From the NCBI RefSeq assembly GCF_028769735.1, contig NC_088178.1, positions 7,940,001 through 8,004,000 of the forward strand: 64,000 nucleotides of DNA. The letters are read 5' to 3'. The stretch is from Zonotrichia leucophrys gambelii (Eukaryota; Chordata; Aves; Passeriformes; Passerellidae). The translations under genes and the position numbers were made by a program. The notes below the pieces were generated by a model. It was not told the origin of the DNA. It worked only from the letters and a program-made list of their open reading frames with translations, and made no database searches. Below are positions 52,393-64,000 of this stretch, one piece after another. Position 1 is the first letter of the stretch; every line of letters begins with the position of its first letter.

Positions 52393-52738
52393 CTTCCAAT
52401 TGTACAACCACAATTATCAGTGGTTGTGCAATTCACTTTCATTATGGATGGTACTAGTCAGTCACATGGCACGGGACAGCCAACAGGTGATTGATATTGA
52501 TTTCAGAACTGAAGAAAATGTGAACATTTTATAGCTTTTTTGAGCTCTAGGTACAATCATTGCAGTAATACTGGAGGAGCTTAAACAGAGAATTTTACCA
52601 GTGTTTGCAAATATGGGAAGATATACTGGTTTTTATTGAATGCTACTCTGTAACTCAAACTTATTTTAAAGGTTGAAAAGGCTTTTAAGTTTATTACTAG
52701 CTATGTGGGTTTTTAAAAGAATACTTTTTTTTTCCTAG

Positions 52739-52818
52739 GGCAAATGGATATCTGGTAACTGCTGAAACAGAAGGAAGAAATTGCAGAGGTGTCTGCTCTG
52801 TCTGGAAGGCTTCAAAAG
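52739..52818 (+). other. Candidate internal exon, 80 bp, function unknown
   Basis: A strong acceptor (nine-T pyrimidine tract, TTTCCTAG ending at 52738) and a strong donor (AAAAG|GTGAGT, GT at 52819) bracket 80 bp on the plus strand. A TTACTAG branch-point-like motif lies near 52695-52700, about 40 nt upstream. Only frame 2 is open throughout (26 codons); I do not recognise the peptide, and the other two frames hit stops early. It could be an exon of a long noncoding RNA, a coding exon of an unrecognised gene, or a chance pairing. A TATA promoter at 50.64 kb and the LTR C promoter at 52.24 kb lie upstream on the same strand. Confidence 0.3.
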
Positions 52819-55241
52819 GTGAGTAATTTTCTGTGTACGGTTTAATTTTTCTAAGCCTCTAGATTATATATTGCTCTGAAGAATGTCATTGTGAAAACTC
52901 CTTGTGACGTAAGAACATTTTAATGTGTGCTGTCTTTTTATGAAATGTATTTGAATGATGCACTTACTGAAGTAGTGCTGTGAAGCTGATTAAAGATACA
53001 TTCTGGAAAGTTGTCACATGAAAATCGCGGAAGAGGATGAGGAAAAAGATCATGCTTTTTAAGGAGTGGTGATCAAGATTCATCTGAATCAAGAAATATT
53101 TGATGAAGGGTGAAATTTAAGCTCTCATCATCTGGGAAAATAGCTAAGTTGTTTTTGTGAATCTGGTTAAGTTCCAAAGTCCTAATGGTGATAGGAATAA
53201 GTAGGGGAACAAACTTTGTAAGGTACATGTGTGTCTTCTCACCTGTGGGTCTTTTTATGATCTCTTCATAAGCCCTGTATTTGAAGATGTTTTGGGAAAT
53301 ACTATCATCTTTGAGAACACATTCCTGTCTCTGATTTCAGCCTGAGTGTGAACTCATACCTCGTACATCTTCAGGCTCTAATTCCAACAGAATCTGTAGT
53401 CCCTTGCTCATATAATGAATAAATCACAGCCCTCCTTTCAAGTCCATGGAGATTTTTCCTAAGTCTTGTACTCCACAAGCTAATTTGTTGGCTTCCTCAG
53501 TTCTCTCACCTGAGTTGTGCTCCTTGAAAGACTTTTCTAACTTCCTATGACTGTGTCTGTTCTCACTTGCTTTCATGTGCTCTCAGCTGCATTCTACATG
53601 GAAATAAATCCTTTATATCATGCCCAGTAAAGTGCTTTTAAACACTCAAATAGGACTTTTTTTTATGACTGATTTTTACTGGTTTAGTCATATTGATTTG
53701 ATTTGTGCCATTAGGACAGATGTGTAAATTTTGCACTGGCTCACGTAATGCAGGAGTTACAGACAAGAACATGTTCTGTACTCCATCAGGTAAATGTGTT
53801 GGCCATACCTTTGGCTGCTTGGCAGTTGCTGCTCTAGTGTGAAATTCTCTACAGATAATTTGGAGTTTAGCATCCTTTGCCTTGTGACTCACCATTAGAG
53901 GAAGTTTTGGAGAGTAAGGATGGGGGAAGTAATGTTGGTTAAGCAACTGCTTTGCCGTATAAGTGTCAATTTAAAAGTTTACCATAGAAGTCATATAGTG
54001 CATGACAGCCTGATGGGTAAACTTTTCAGAAGCTGTCATATGTTAGTGGATGGAAGAAACCCATATATTGACTCAAGAGGTATGTTCTTTATGATGTGTT
54101 CTGTGCTACTTGATGATTTTTCCCACTGCCCCTTAGCATGTTTTCCTAAGCAATGGAAAACCAGAAAGTTTCTGTTGTTACTGCTTTCTACCCTAACAAC
54201 CAGCTCACAGGACTATGTGCCCTGATTGGAGAGGCAATTCAGTTCTGTCAGGTTATCTCTGCTGTTTATCTAATTTGTTATTGACACTGGATATCTGTCA
54301 CTGCAGCCTTCTCCTGAGGTTTCTTTTTCTAGTGGTCTGTTGTGTTCTACACCTGCTGTCAATCTTCCCAGCAGTTTGCTAATGCCATTGGTTTTTACTT
54401 CCTTTAGGTTTATAGTTGACATACAGGTTCGTTATGTGCATCCTTACACACTGGGAAAAGTTACAGTTCTTTAAATGTTTAAATTCTTTGTTGCTAGGAG
54501 GACACTAGCAGGAAATAATACTCTTTGTGCTTCCAGTTATTTGCTAATTATTGTTAAAAGAAGCTGGGAAGATACAAAGCTTTGGGAATTTCTGCTATTA
54601 ATTTCATTTTATTTGAATGCAGTTTGATCTGTGTTATTTGGTTCAGAATGCATTTATAGCATTAATTTTCTTAGAGATTCACTGGTTACTTGGAGCTCTG
54701 AGGTTAATTGAGTAATCATTAGTAGCATGTATTGTCTGGTAAAAATGAATTAAAATTGATTGGAATCCAAAAGAAAAGCACATTCTCTTTTCATCATATG
54801 AAAGGAACAGTGTGGTTCCTCTAGTAAAGGCATCTATCAAGTGACCATCTGGTTAGCCTGTATCAAGGAGCATGCAGCAATATTTCTCTGCATTTTGAAA
54901 AAAAGCTACACGTTGCATCTAACTATAATTTATTCAAACCTCTGCCTTATGGAGCCAATTTAGATTTTTGTCTGTTTGATGTCCATTTGAAGTCCATTGA
55001 TCCTAATTTTCCTGCTAGTGTTTTTGTATGTTCTGGAAGATTTTGTATATATCACTAGGTATAATACAAAAATTTAATTACTGTAGAGCAGGTGGTAACA
55101 TTTTTATCCAAGTTTGCTTTGGTAATACTATTAATTTTTTTTTAATGGCTGTTTTGTGAATGTTAATTGCACTGAAAACAGTAAGAAAACGATGAAACTT
55201 CATCACAACAAGAAAACATTTCTAATGTAGGTGGCCTATAG
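52819..55241. other. Unique AT-rich noncoding sequence
   Basis: No gene or transposon recognised. Frames of about 100 codons at 53638-53946 (minus) and 53920-54225 (plus) are unrecognised. No second exon with equally good splice signals is evident. Confidence 0.45.
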
Positions 55242-55391
55242 TATCACAGAATGGATAAGGTTGGAAGAGACCACTGGAGGCAGTGCAGTCCAACTCCCTG
55301 CTCCAAGCAGGATTCTCTGAGGTGGATTATTCAAGATTGTGCTTAGACAGTTTTCACATATCTCCACAACCTCTCTATATAGTTGTACTCC
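55242..55391 (-). mobile_element. CR1 LINE 3' end, antisense
   Basis: Read on the plus strand: 'TATCACAGAATGGATAAGG', 'TTGGAAGAGACCACTGGAGG', 'CAGTCCAACTCCCTGCTCCA', 'AGCAGG', then a diverged part and 'CATATCTCCACAACCTCTCT'. This is the reverse complement of an avian CR1 3' end, so the element runs on the minus strand with its 3' terminus at 55242. It is truncated to about 150 bp. The part closest to the 3' end is the best preserved. Confidence 0.9.
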
Positions 55392-55607
55392 ATGAAAATG
55401 TAATTACAATTTGAAAAATTATAAAGGTTATCCCTGCTGGATGCAATCAGAAATAATTTTTTAATTAGAATGGACCGGTCTAGGTTTGAAAGGGAATTAG
55501 TCAGAAAGTCAGCCTGGGTAGTGAATAATATCAGTTCTTAGGGTAGTTTTAAAAAAAATGTGAAAATCTTTGTAATAGAGGGGTAGGAAACAGGCAGTGC
55601 GCGCTGT

Positions 55608-55617
55608 CTGTCAATCA
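55608..55617 (-). promoter_or_regulatory. Perfect PBX-MEIS/PREP decamer
   Basis: CTGTCAATCA on the plus strand is the exact complement of TGATTGACAG, the joint PBX with MEIS/PREP consensus. It sits beside a GCGCGC run in an otherwise CpG-poor area and in repeat-free sequence extending to about 55.9 kb. Function is inference. Confidence 0.4.
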
Positions 55618-58600
55618 TGACCATGGAACTGGGTGCAGAAGAGTCATTGCTTGGACACAAACCTCTGCACAGAAGCCTGTTTGCTCTTTCTGCTCTATTT
55701 TTCCTGAGAGATTTGATAGCTGAAATTTTAAGACAATCATATTTAATATTCTCACAGAAACTAACATGCCTTTTGTAGCAACTAACCAGGCAGCAACCTT
55801 TTAGCCATCACAGTGGCTAGCTAGAGAAAAATTGTTGTTAAATTTTGCATATGGCAAGAATGGAGAGAAACTGCTTTCTTCCAGAAAAAGAGAATGTTTA
55901 AACTAGACAATATAGAAACCAGGAGGAATGTCTTTCTTCAACCATGCTGTATTTATTACAATACATATTTTTATTGTGACCATTTTCTGGTCTTTGGTAT
56001 AAACATACCTGAACAGTGTATGTGTCTACACATATATTCAAATGTAGTGCAAATACATGTTATTCCATTTTAATGTAAGTATTTTTCTATATATATGGAC
56101 ACAAATATAGTCTGCTATTCCTCCTTTTCCTTTCACTTTTATTAATGGAGAGTTATTTTGCATTAAAACCACTAGGTTAGATAGATGCTTGATGGGCTTC
56201 CATGAAATGTGGTTTTCTTTTCCTGTTAAAAATATTATTTATGGGCAAATGTAAGCTATAAATAGCTCTTGCTAAACCAGGTATGATTTGAATGAATAAT
56301 CATAAAAGAGCACAGAATGGCTGCTTTAATTTGGAATGGTGGAAATGATGCAAATGCTACTGTGGTGTGCAAGTTGCTGATTTAAATCTGGGAGACAGCT
56401 TGATTTACTCTTGTCTGCAGGCTAGGAATAGCAGTGAGCTTATTTTGACTATAAATGGAAGAAGTACGACATAAAACTCACACAGTAAAACATTTTGCTT
56501 ATATCCATTGGAACTTGTTTAGCTGCGTAACTCTGGCAGTTTCTTTGAATATATCGTTCCGTGTGTTTGCCATCTCTGCCCGGGTTCTGTGCCACTACAT
56601 TTCATCTGCACACTTCTCTCATTTATCTTTTCCTTCTTCCCTTGACTAAACCAGAGCTCTCAATCTATCCTGACACTGTGTGGATGTAAAATTACAAGAA
56701 ATGACCCACACTAGACAAGTTTATCACAGCTCTTTCTGACTGAGTCATGAGGAAGGTTCTTATTTTGATTCATCTGCTAGACCCTGTGTCTATTCATTGA
56801 TCTATGTGTAGCAGGAATGTTAAGTTCCCCACAATGAAGTGTCTGATGCTTAGGTTTAAGTAAGGGAAAAGAGGAATACATTTTCCCGTTCTCTAGCTAT
56901 AAGTTGTGTACTACTTCATTCTAGAACTCTCAAATGCATATTACAATTTTATGCTTTAGCAATCCTTGAGTAATTGCATTATGTAAAACAATTTATAAGA
57001 TCCTGAATGAGGGGAAAATCTTGAGTCTCAACAGTGAGAAACAAAGCAGTTAAAGGTTGGGATAAGATTAAATGACCTGCATTAAAATTGCATTTAGCTA
57101 CTAAAAAAGATGGGAAATTAAGGCATGCTTCCTAAAGTGGGACCTCAACTAATCACAGAAGCTTTTCCTCTGTCCTTTTGTTATATTTACAGAGGAGTAA
57201 TTGTTAACTGCATTGTCAGGGACATCAATGAAAATAGTTTTTGACCTGAAGTTTGTCTTGTTTGCTATAGCCACAGTCAGTTTTTTCACCAGTTTGTTCA
57301 GGTGTTTTTCCACCAGTTTGTTACCTAAACCAGATAACTAGCTCTGGCTGGTGTGGTCTGCCATTCTGTAGGAAGAATCTGTTAGGATTCAGTCTTCTCC
57401 TGATTTCCACTGACTAGTTTGGAGATCATATAAGAGCTTCAGAGTATAATGTATGTAACATTCTAACATGGAGAGGTGCAGAGAGCTCCAAACTAGCCAG
57501 AGCTGGTGTTTGTTCCCAAACCTGACCTAGTAACCACAGCTAGAGCACACAGAATGTGTCCTGTGCCACGCTGGTGTTCCAGGTCACATGGGAAACTCTG
57601 CCAAGCACCTTCAATCCAGAGCCAAATGAAGCCAGGGAGGCATGTTCCTTTCTCAAGGCATTGACTCAGGTATAGACTTTGCCATGGCTCCCTCCTGGGA
57701 GGTGCTGGATTCCACTAAGAGCAATGAAAACCTCAATGGAGAGTTTTCATCTTCAGGATTTATACACTTGGAAGCAGCTTGAGCCCACAGGGCAACAGAT
57801 TTAATGGAATATGTGTTTTACATGAGTACCTCTGTACAGAGGTGGCTTTCTTGTTCTGCCTTCTCACAGTGTGTGGGCTGCACTTATGCAGTCTGAATTG
57901 TATTATTGCAAAAAATTGTCATCCAGAGTGCTGTGTTGAAAATTGTCTTGTGCACTCCAGGACTAGGAAGATGGAGAATCATTTCCCTTGACCTGCTGGC
58001 CACAGGAACCTTTTGAGGTTTCTTTTATCCTGAGCTTTCCTGTGACCTCTTGATCACAGGATGTGTTTGTTGAAAATGAAAGTGCATCAGTGCGTGTGTG
58101 TAAGCTCAAGCTGGCATGTCCATGGTGACTTTATGGTAGATATTGCAGGTACCAATAGTAGTACCATTACCTTTAACAGCACCTGGCAATAAGGCAGTCT
58201 TGAAAGTATCTGTCCCTCATGAAGCCTTCAGTTTGGGCTAAAAATGTATTCTTTTTGTGTGCTACAGTTTCATTTTCATGTCCATAAGGTAGATGCTTTT
58301 CAGGTTTTGAAAATCCTGTCTTAACTTCTTGTCAGTACTTACATGAAAAACGATGTGATGTAATGTAACTTGTTCCAGGCTGTGCTCAGCACAGACAAGT
58401 GAATTCTAAAGCAGCACTCATTTTCCTAATGTAGTCTGGTATGCTGGAATAACAGTGGTCATGGTTTCTCGGTCGAAATAATTCCTGTGATTATGAATTG
58501 GTTTGAAGTTGACATCACATAATTAGTCTTTCAGGGGAGTGACAATCCCTTCAGGTGGATGGTACAGCATGAGTGTGGGTTTTATACATTGCTGCTGTTT

Positions 58601-61600
58601 CTGAGTTTTCTGCATTGCTGCTGCTTCTGCTGTTTACCTGGATGAAGCTTTTTGAGAAAATGGCACAGAAATATTACAGAGCACAGTGTGCTGGATTCAG
58701 CTGAGACAGGGCTAAGAGGCTCCCAGGGACTGAGCCTGTGAGTGCCTCCAGTGAAGAGCAGCACTTAGGGCTGGGAGCAGCCCAATTGATTGCTGTGAAG
58801 CAATGGAAATCGATGTGGTACTGCCAGCTGTAAAGCACTTCAGGCTGCATTCTGGGCTGTCTCCAACCACACACACCCACTTCCAGTTCGGGCAAAACCT
58901 TAGTAATGAGTGTTGGTGTGCAATGCACTTTCAAAAATCAACATTTTTGAAAGACTGATTTAATTTTTTAATTTATTTTGATATAGCATTTGTGGTTTAG
59001 AGGTTTTTTTTAACCACCTGCATTTTGTCCCATGGGTTTTCCACGACAAGCTGGAGCACATCATTGAAATCTCCTATGCAAAGGGCAAGATTCATGAAAA
59101 ACTCCTAGAATTTTAGCAAATACTTCATTAGCATGCAGACATGATGTTCAAATTGCAAGCAAACTTCTATTTTTTATTCTTTGTTTCCTGAAGCCCATCA
59201 AAAGCCTTGTTTCTGAAGAATAACTAAACAATATTTCACATCAGCTTTCCAAACAAATTAACCTTTAAGTGGAGACCAGGCTTGGAAATACCCACCCCCA
59301 GAGGAGAGTTTTGTGCAGGTAATGAGCTCATGTGAAATTGGGTAAGCTGCAGTACTGATCAGTAATCTCGGCCAATGCACTCAGATGTAATAGCACTCTA
59401 AATCTTTTCATCCATGCCTGTCCACAAAATGCAGAGTGATTGTTTTACAAGAGACAACAGATAGGTGCATGTGTTCAGGACCATGTTATCACTGCCTCCT
59501 GTTCAGACACTTTGGCAGAAGCACAATTACAGCTATGCTTATCTCTTAAAAACCCCCAAAGTTTTACCAATTGCAATATGTTTCTCTAAAATTCAGATAG
59601 TGAGATTCTTTAAAATTGGAGAGCACTTCATAAATTTGACTTCAGTGAATGAGATAGTGATACATGCAGGAGTATATCAGATATGAGAGGCCTGCAGTTT
59701 GCTAACAGTCAGCCCCAGACTGTCTAATTCCCTGTATGCAGCACGGAGTGCACACAGGTTCATAACAGCCTCCCGGGAAATGTAATAACTGCAGCTCTAA
59801 TGTGCTTTAACAGATCTGGTTTTTCATTTTCATGCGAGAAGGGGTGAAAGCACAGGCTGGAGGTTTGCTGGAGACTTTGCACTTAGAATAAAAATATCAG
59901 TTTCAGGAGTGAAGCATGAGGTTATTGATTGTAGAGCTAAAGGTTAAACCTGTAGCAATGACATGCTTGAATTAATGACATGTTGAAGAAAGCCACTTCT
60001 CAATTAGGGTATTTCATATATTTCCCACAAGAAATTCTTATAATGACACACAGAAGATCAGTGGTGGAATTTGTATTATCTTCTGATATTTCGTGTTGAA
60101 CAAATATATGTTTGTTTTGTAAACTGCAAACCACACAGCTTGTTGGTGTCATATTCCAACTGGCAAATATAACTTTACATAGTCACAAGTGGTGACTTGT
60201 GAGCAATAATTGTGAATATTTTCAGAAATGAGAACCAATAGCAGCATTTAATTTGGATGGAAAACTGTCCAAATAGTTAAAAAAATAAGTTATAAAAAAA
60301 TTGAAGATCAGTATAAAAGTTATATTTTTAAAATTTTTGTAAAACTTACATTCAACTTTTAACATAGGAAATTACGTGTTTGTGAGAGTTGTTAAATGCA
60401 AACGTTCTCAGTTTTAGGAGGCTGAAGGTAATTGCTCAATACAGATGTCAGCTTTTTGGAGTTGATGAGTTCTAGGTTTATGAATTGCGGTGAAAAGCAA
60501 TACTTTCAAACCTGGAGGTGCAGTGTTTTTCATGGATATTAATCATGGATAGCTGTGATTCTACTTATGTTTATCTTGTTTCACAATGTCTTATTAAATG
60601 ATAAACAATAAAAACTAAGCATGAGAGTTCTACCCTCGAATAACATAATTATTATCTATGGTAGATTTGAAGCACCAGTTTTGCTCTTTACCTCACATAT
60701 TTAATTTTCCAGCTTTTGCTGTGGATTCACAGATACTGCTGTTAACTTGAGCTCCAGCTCCAGGATGTTGGAGCCAAGGAAAAACATCCGAAGACCAAAA
60801 AGAACTTGTGTCCAATAGTCATATTAAGGCCAAAGTCCACATTTTTATCTTTGTGTCAGGGCCTCTTGATGCACAAGTCTGGGGACTCTGGCTGGCTGGA
60901 GTGAGATCTGCTCCCCACAGCACAGGGTCTAAAAATTCCCCCCTGGCGATGTGGGGCAGGGAATGGAACACACAGCCCTCCAAACCTGTCGGACAATCTC
61001 TACACCATAACTAACAGCACAAGGGTTTATATTTAACAAGTTCTGCAAGAAATATTTTCTATTAAAAGTTAAGAAGATGGCGAACTGCTAAAAAAGCAAA
61101 TGCAGAAATATTTTATATGGTGAACCTGTCACTAGGAAGACATTCATTTATGCTTCATGCGCATGCATTTATTGAAGGGAAAATAATATGCTTGCCACAC
61201 TTGTCTTACAGAAAATAATGCGCTATATTGTTCATTAAAATCCAGTGTAGGTTTCTAGAAGCAGAGCTTTTATTAATAAAAATAAAAGACCCAAGCTTGA
61301 ATGTTGCTTGAATTTAAGCAAGATTTAGTCACAATTGCTGTATGAATTTCCTTCCTGCTGTACTAAAGCAGAGAGTTAGAAAGAAATTCAGAAAGTTGTG
61401 CAAATGTACTTATCAGGACAGTTTTGTGATTGATCCAGCTATGACCTGTCATGTAATCATTGAAAGAAACTAATCCAAAATGGCATGAATCTGAAATTTC
61501 CCAAAGGGACTGAAATGTTGAATGAAGGGCTTCAAACAAAGGGTTTGTTTAAAATGGAACATTTCAGTGCTGGCGGCTGTTTTAAGTGAGTTTGGCTGGT

Positions 61601-64000
61601 TACTCAGATGAAGCAGAAAGTGCTGAAGAAAAGCTGTCATATAGAAATAGCGACTAGAATAAGAAATATCTCTCTTGCATTGAATGATCAACTTTTACCA
61701 AGAAAACAGAAAATATGTCAGGAAAAGAATTCTAAGCACCACAGTAGCTTCATGCTGCTAGTTTATGTCTTACAGCAACAACAACAAAAGTACATACTAT
61801 TGAGATGAACAAAAATATTTGTATTTGTCTTTGTTTAGTGTTTTCTCAAGTACTTTCCACATTTCATAACAGTATTGAATAAACCGAACAACAGACAACA
61901 GTTGTGGGAGGAATAGAATTGATGTGTTATTTTGCAGGGAAATGTTGCAAAACAAAGGCAGGAAATGTTGTTGAATATAGCTCAGGTAAGGTTTGAGGTA
62001 GGAAGATTTATTTAGATGTAGGGAATAAATGCTGTTGAAGTAGTTGATGCAGTGACAATTTCAGACCACTAAAACCTGTTAAATTCAGAGCTGGCTGCTA
62101 CAGGAAAACAAACACAGAGCTCAGTGAATGTGTGTTTGGCTTTCAGCCATCATGAGGGCAATCTTGCTCTGAGCTCCCTCCAAATTTGGCGTGGTCAGTT
62201 GATGATCACTGAAATAACACTAACACATCAAGCCAGTGTGTCCTTTCCTAATAAAAAAGCACCCAAATTGTGATCTTGTCACAACGTTACACTGAAAGTG
62301 TTGTTTTTGATTACCAGCAGAGAATGTACATATTAGTTTTCTATGCTGAACAAATCTGGGCTTTTGAACGGTTTCTAACAGATAAAATAGGAAATCACCT
62401 TGAAATTACAGTGCAGAAATTACAGTTCTAAATCAAAGCTGATGATGTGAGTAGGGCATTGGTTTAAATCCTTTTGCTTGAAAATATTGCCTTGACAAAA
62501 TCCTCTCAGCAGACATTCAGAAGCACATTTGTGAATGTTTGCTGGACACTTGATTTAATACAAGTTGTGCACTCTATAGATTTCTGAGTTTATTTCTGCA
62601 GCAGTTACTGCTTTCAAAGGGCTATGATGTTGGAACAAATTGTTTTCAATTCTCAGCTAAATTTGAATCTTTTGCAAAGCAAATAAGCTCTGTTTTGATA
62701 TTTCTGAGGGGTGTAATAGTACAAGGAATTTGTACATTTTCCTAACAGTCACACTGACATGATCTTTCCTGGAAAATCAGCACGGTGAGTCTGCAGCAAC
62801 AAAAATCTGGTAATCTTTCTCAAGAAAGATTGAATTAGCTGATGGTCTAAATAATTAAGTGCTGCTGCTTGCAAAATGAAGATTAGAAACAAAGAAAAAC
62901 CTGTCGCAGCTTTGCTCTGTGTTTTTGAATTTGAAAGAGTGGATGTTTTTAACACATCCTACATACTAACTGGGTGATACCACAAGCAGAGTGTGTATCC
63001 ATTTAATTATTAATTTTCTTAATTTACACTTTCTGTTATTTTAATTAATTAACATTTGGGTGTCCATTTTTGTTGGGCTCAATATCTAAGGTCTTTTTTG
63101 AACCAGAAGAAATCCTTTAAATCCTGTTTCTAAGCTTCTAAAAATATTTTCCCTCTCCCACAGGTCTTGTTTTCTTTCTAAATTCTAGCAGCTACTTCAT
63201 AGGCCATTTTAGACCGCAGATGTCCTTTGTTTACCTAATTCTCTTCTAGAGGTTTTATGTGTAGATCTATGGCAAATACAGTATTTTTCCCCGGCCTGCC
63301 AACTTTGGGTAAAAGTGAGTGCATCTGTCATCTCCCAGGCAGCTGGCACCAGCTTTTGACATTGTCATCCACACTGGCAATTTTCCTTTATTGCTCCTAC
63401 TGCATTGCCTTTCAGCTCTTGACTTCTGCACCTACCACTGTGCCAGACATTCCACGTGCTTTATACTGCTGTGGGTGCTCTACCCAGGGCAGGAGCAGCC
63501 CTTATCCAGCAGCCCTTCTCTCCTGTTGGGCTGAGGCTCTCTGGGGGCAGCTCTCTCTCATGCCCTGCAGGAACCCATTTTGTTCTGGCACAAAGCACAA
63601 ACAAAGGCTCCTAAAGATGGCATGTGAATCATACCTGCTTGATGAGGGTTTATCTTACAGGTCACTTGAGTTCCTCTGCTGCTGGAGAGTATCCTTGATG
63701 TTGGTTACTTGTCTTAAAATGAAACTGGTTTGTGAAAATTAGCTTTAGAATATGTTTTCCAGTTCCAGCAAGTGCAGGTCACTGGCAGGGCCACTCTTGA
63801 AATTATTCAGCTGCACTCTCCTGTCAAAAGCTGGTAGTAAATAAGAGCATCTGTTTAGGAACTGGTAGTGCTGCAAACACGTGGTATCTTCAAATAAATG
63901 ATGGAGAATGATGCTCTGGATTTGAGCTGCTGGTTGGTGCTGAGTGCTTCCTCCATGTTGGTGCAGTGATTGGTTAAAATTACTTCATAGCCTTTGGGCA
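55618..64000. other. Unique noncoding stretch to window end
   Basis: No gene, CR1 or LTR recognised. Moderately GC-balanced, repeat-free blocks at about 59200-59460 and 59700-59890 look like possible conserved noncoding DNA. A 10-bp inverted pair AGCTCTGGCT / AGCCAGAGCT lies near 57342 and 57497. The 161-codon frame at 63257-63742 is Cys/Leu-rich, lacks a recognisable domain and overlaps a second open frame, so I do not call it a gene. Confidence 0.45.

Noticed and set aside
63257..63742. 161-codon plus-strand open frame near the window end
   Set aside because: Cys/Leu-rich with no recognisable domain; a second frame is open over the same bases, typical of a GC-richer noncoding patch.
1..64000. 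Known microRNA, rRNA, CRISPR or bacterial operon features
   Set aside because: I looked for familiar mature microRNA seeds with hairpins, repeat-spacer arrays and dense coding; none was found.

Overview
The window looks like intergenic or long-intronic DNA from a bird, probably a songbird. It is AT-rich and CpG-poor. It carries CR1 LINE fragments with the avian 3' end, old MIR-type SINE remnants and solo LTRs of endogenous retroviruses. I assign the organism from these repeat families, not from a gene. I find no confident protein-coding gene, tRNA, rRNA, known microRNA, CRISPR array or bacterial feature. The open frames are short, unsupported by splice sites or recognisable domains, and the longest ones sit in repeats or GC-rich patches.

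Layout. Positions 1-551 are the 3' part of a retroviral LTR cut by the window start. An antisense MIR remnant follows at about 1058-1200. From 1.2 to 15 kb is unique AT-rich sequence with a possible MIR scrap near 8.7 kb and a T-rich tract at 14.2 kb. An old CR1 3' end lies on the minus strand at 15.2-15.6 kb. At 19255-19596, 37312-37675 and 52061-52387 are three solo LTRs of a second family. All are in plus orientation and each is flanked by a short target-site duplication (6, 6 and 5 bp). Between them lie a candidate nuclear-receptor site (perfect DR4 overlapping a RORE) at 29.5 kb, a compound GT/CTTCAG minisatellite at 29.6-29.93 kb, and two small tandem duplications near 40.4 and 40.9 kb.

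The richest stretch is 49.2-55.6 kb. It holds a decayed CR1 ORF2 fragment (endonuclease-RT linker), a consensus TATA promoter with paired E-boxes at 50.6 kb, a CR1 3' end, the third solo LTR, a candidate 80-bp exon with strong splice signals at 52739-52818, an antisense CR1 3' end, and a perfect PBX-MEIS decamer. I see nothing annotated from 55.6 to 64 kb.

No pathway can be reconstructed. The main biological interest is possible regulatory DNA (enhancer-like motif clusters, a TATA promoter, LTR promoters with splice donors) and a possible unannotated, probably non-coding, transcript around 50.6-52.8 kb.
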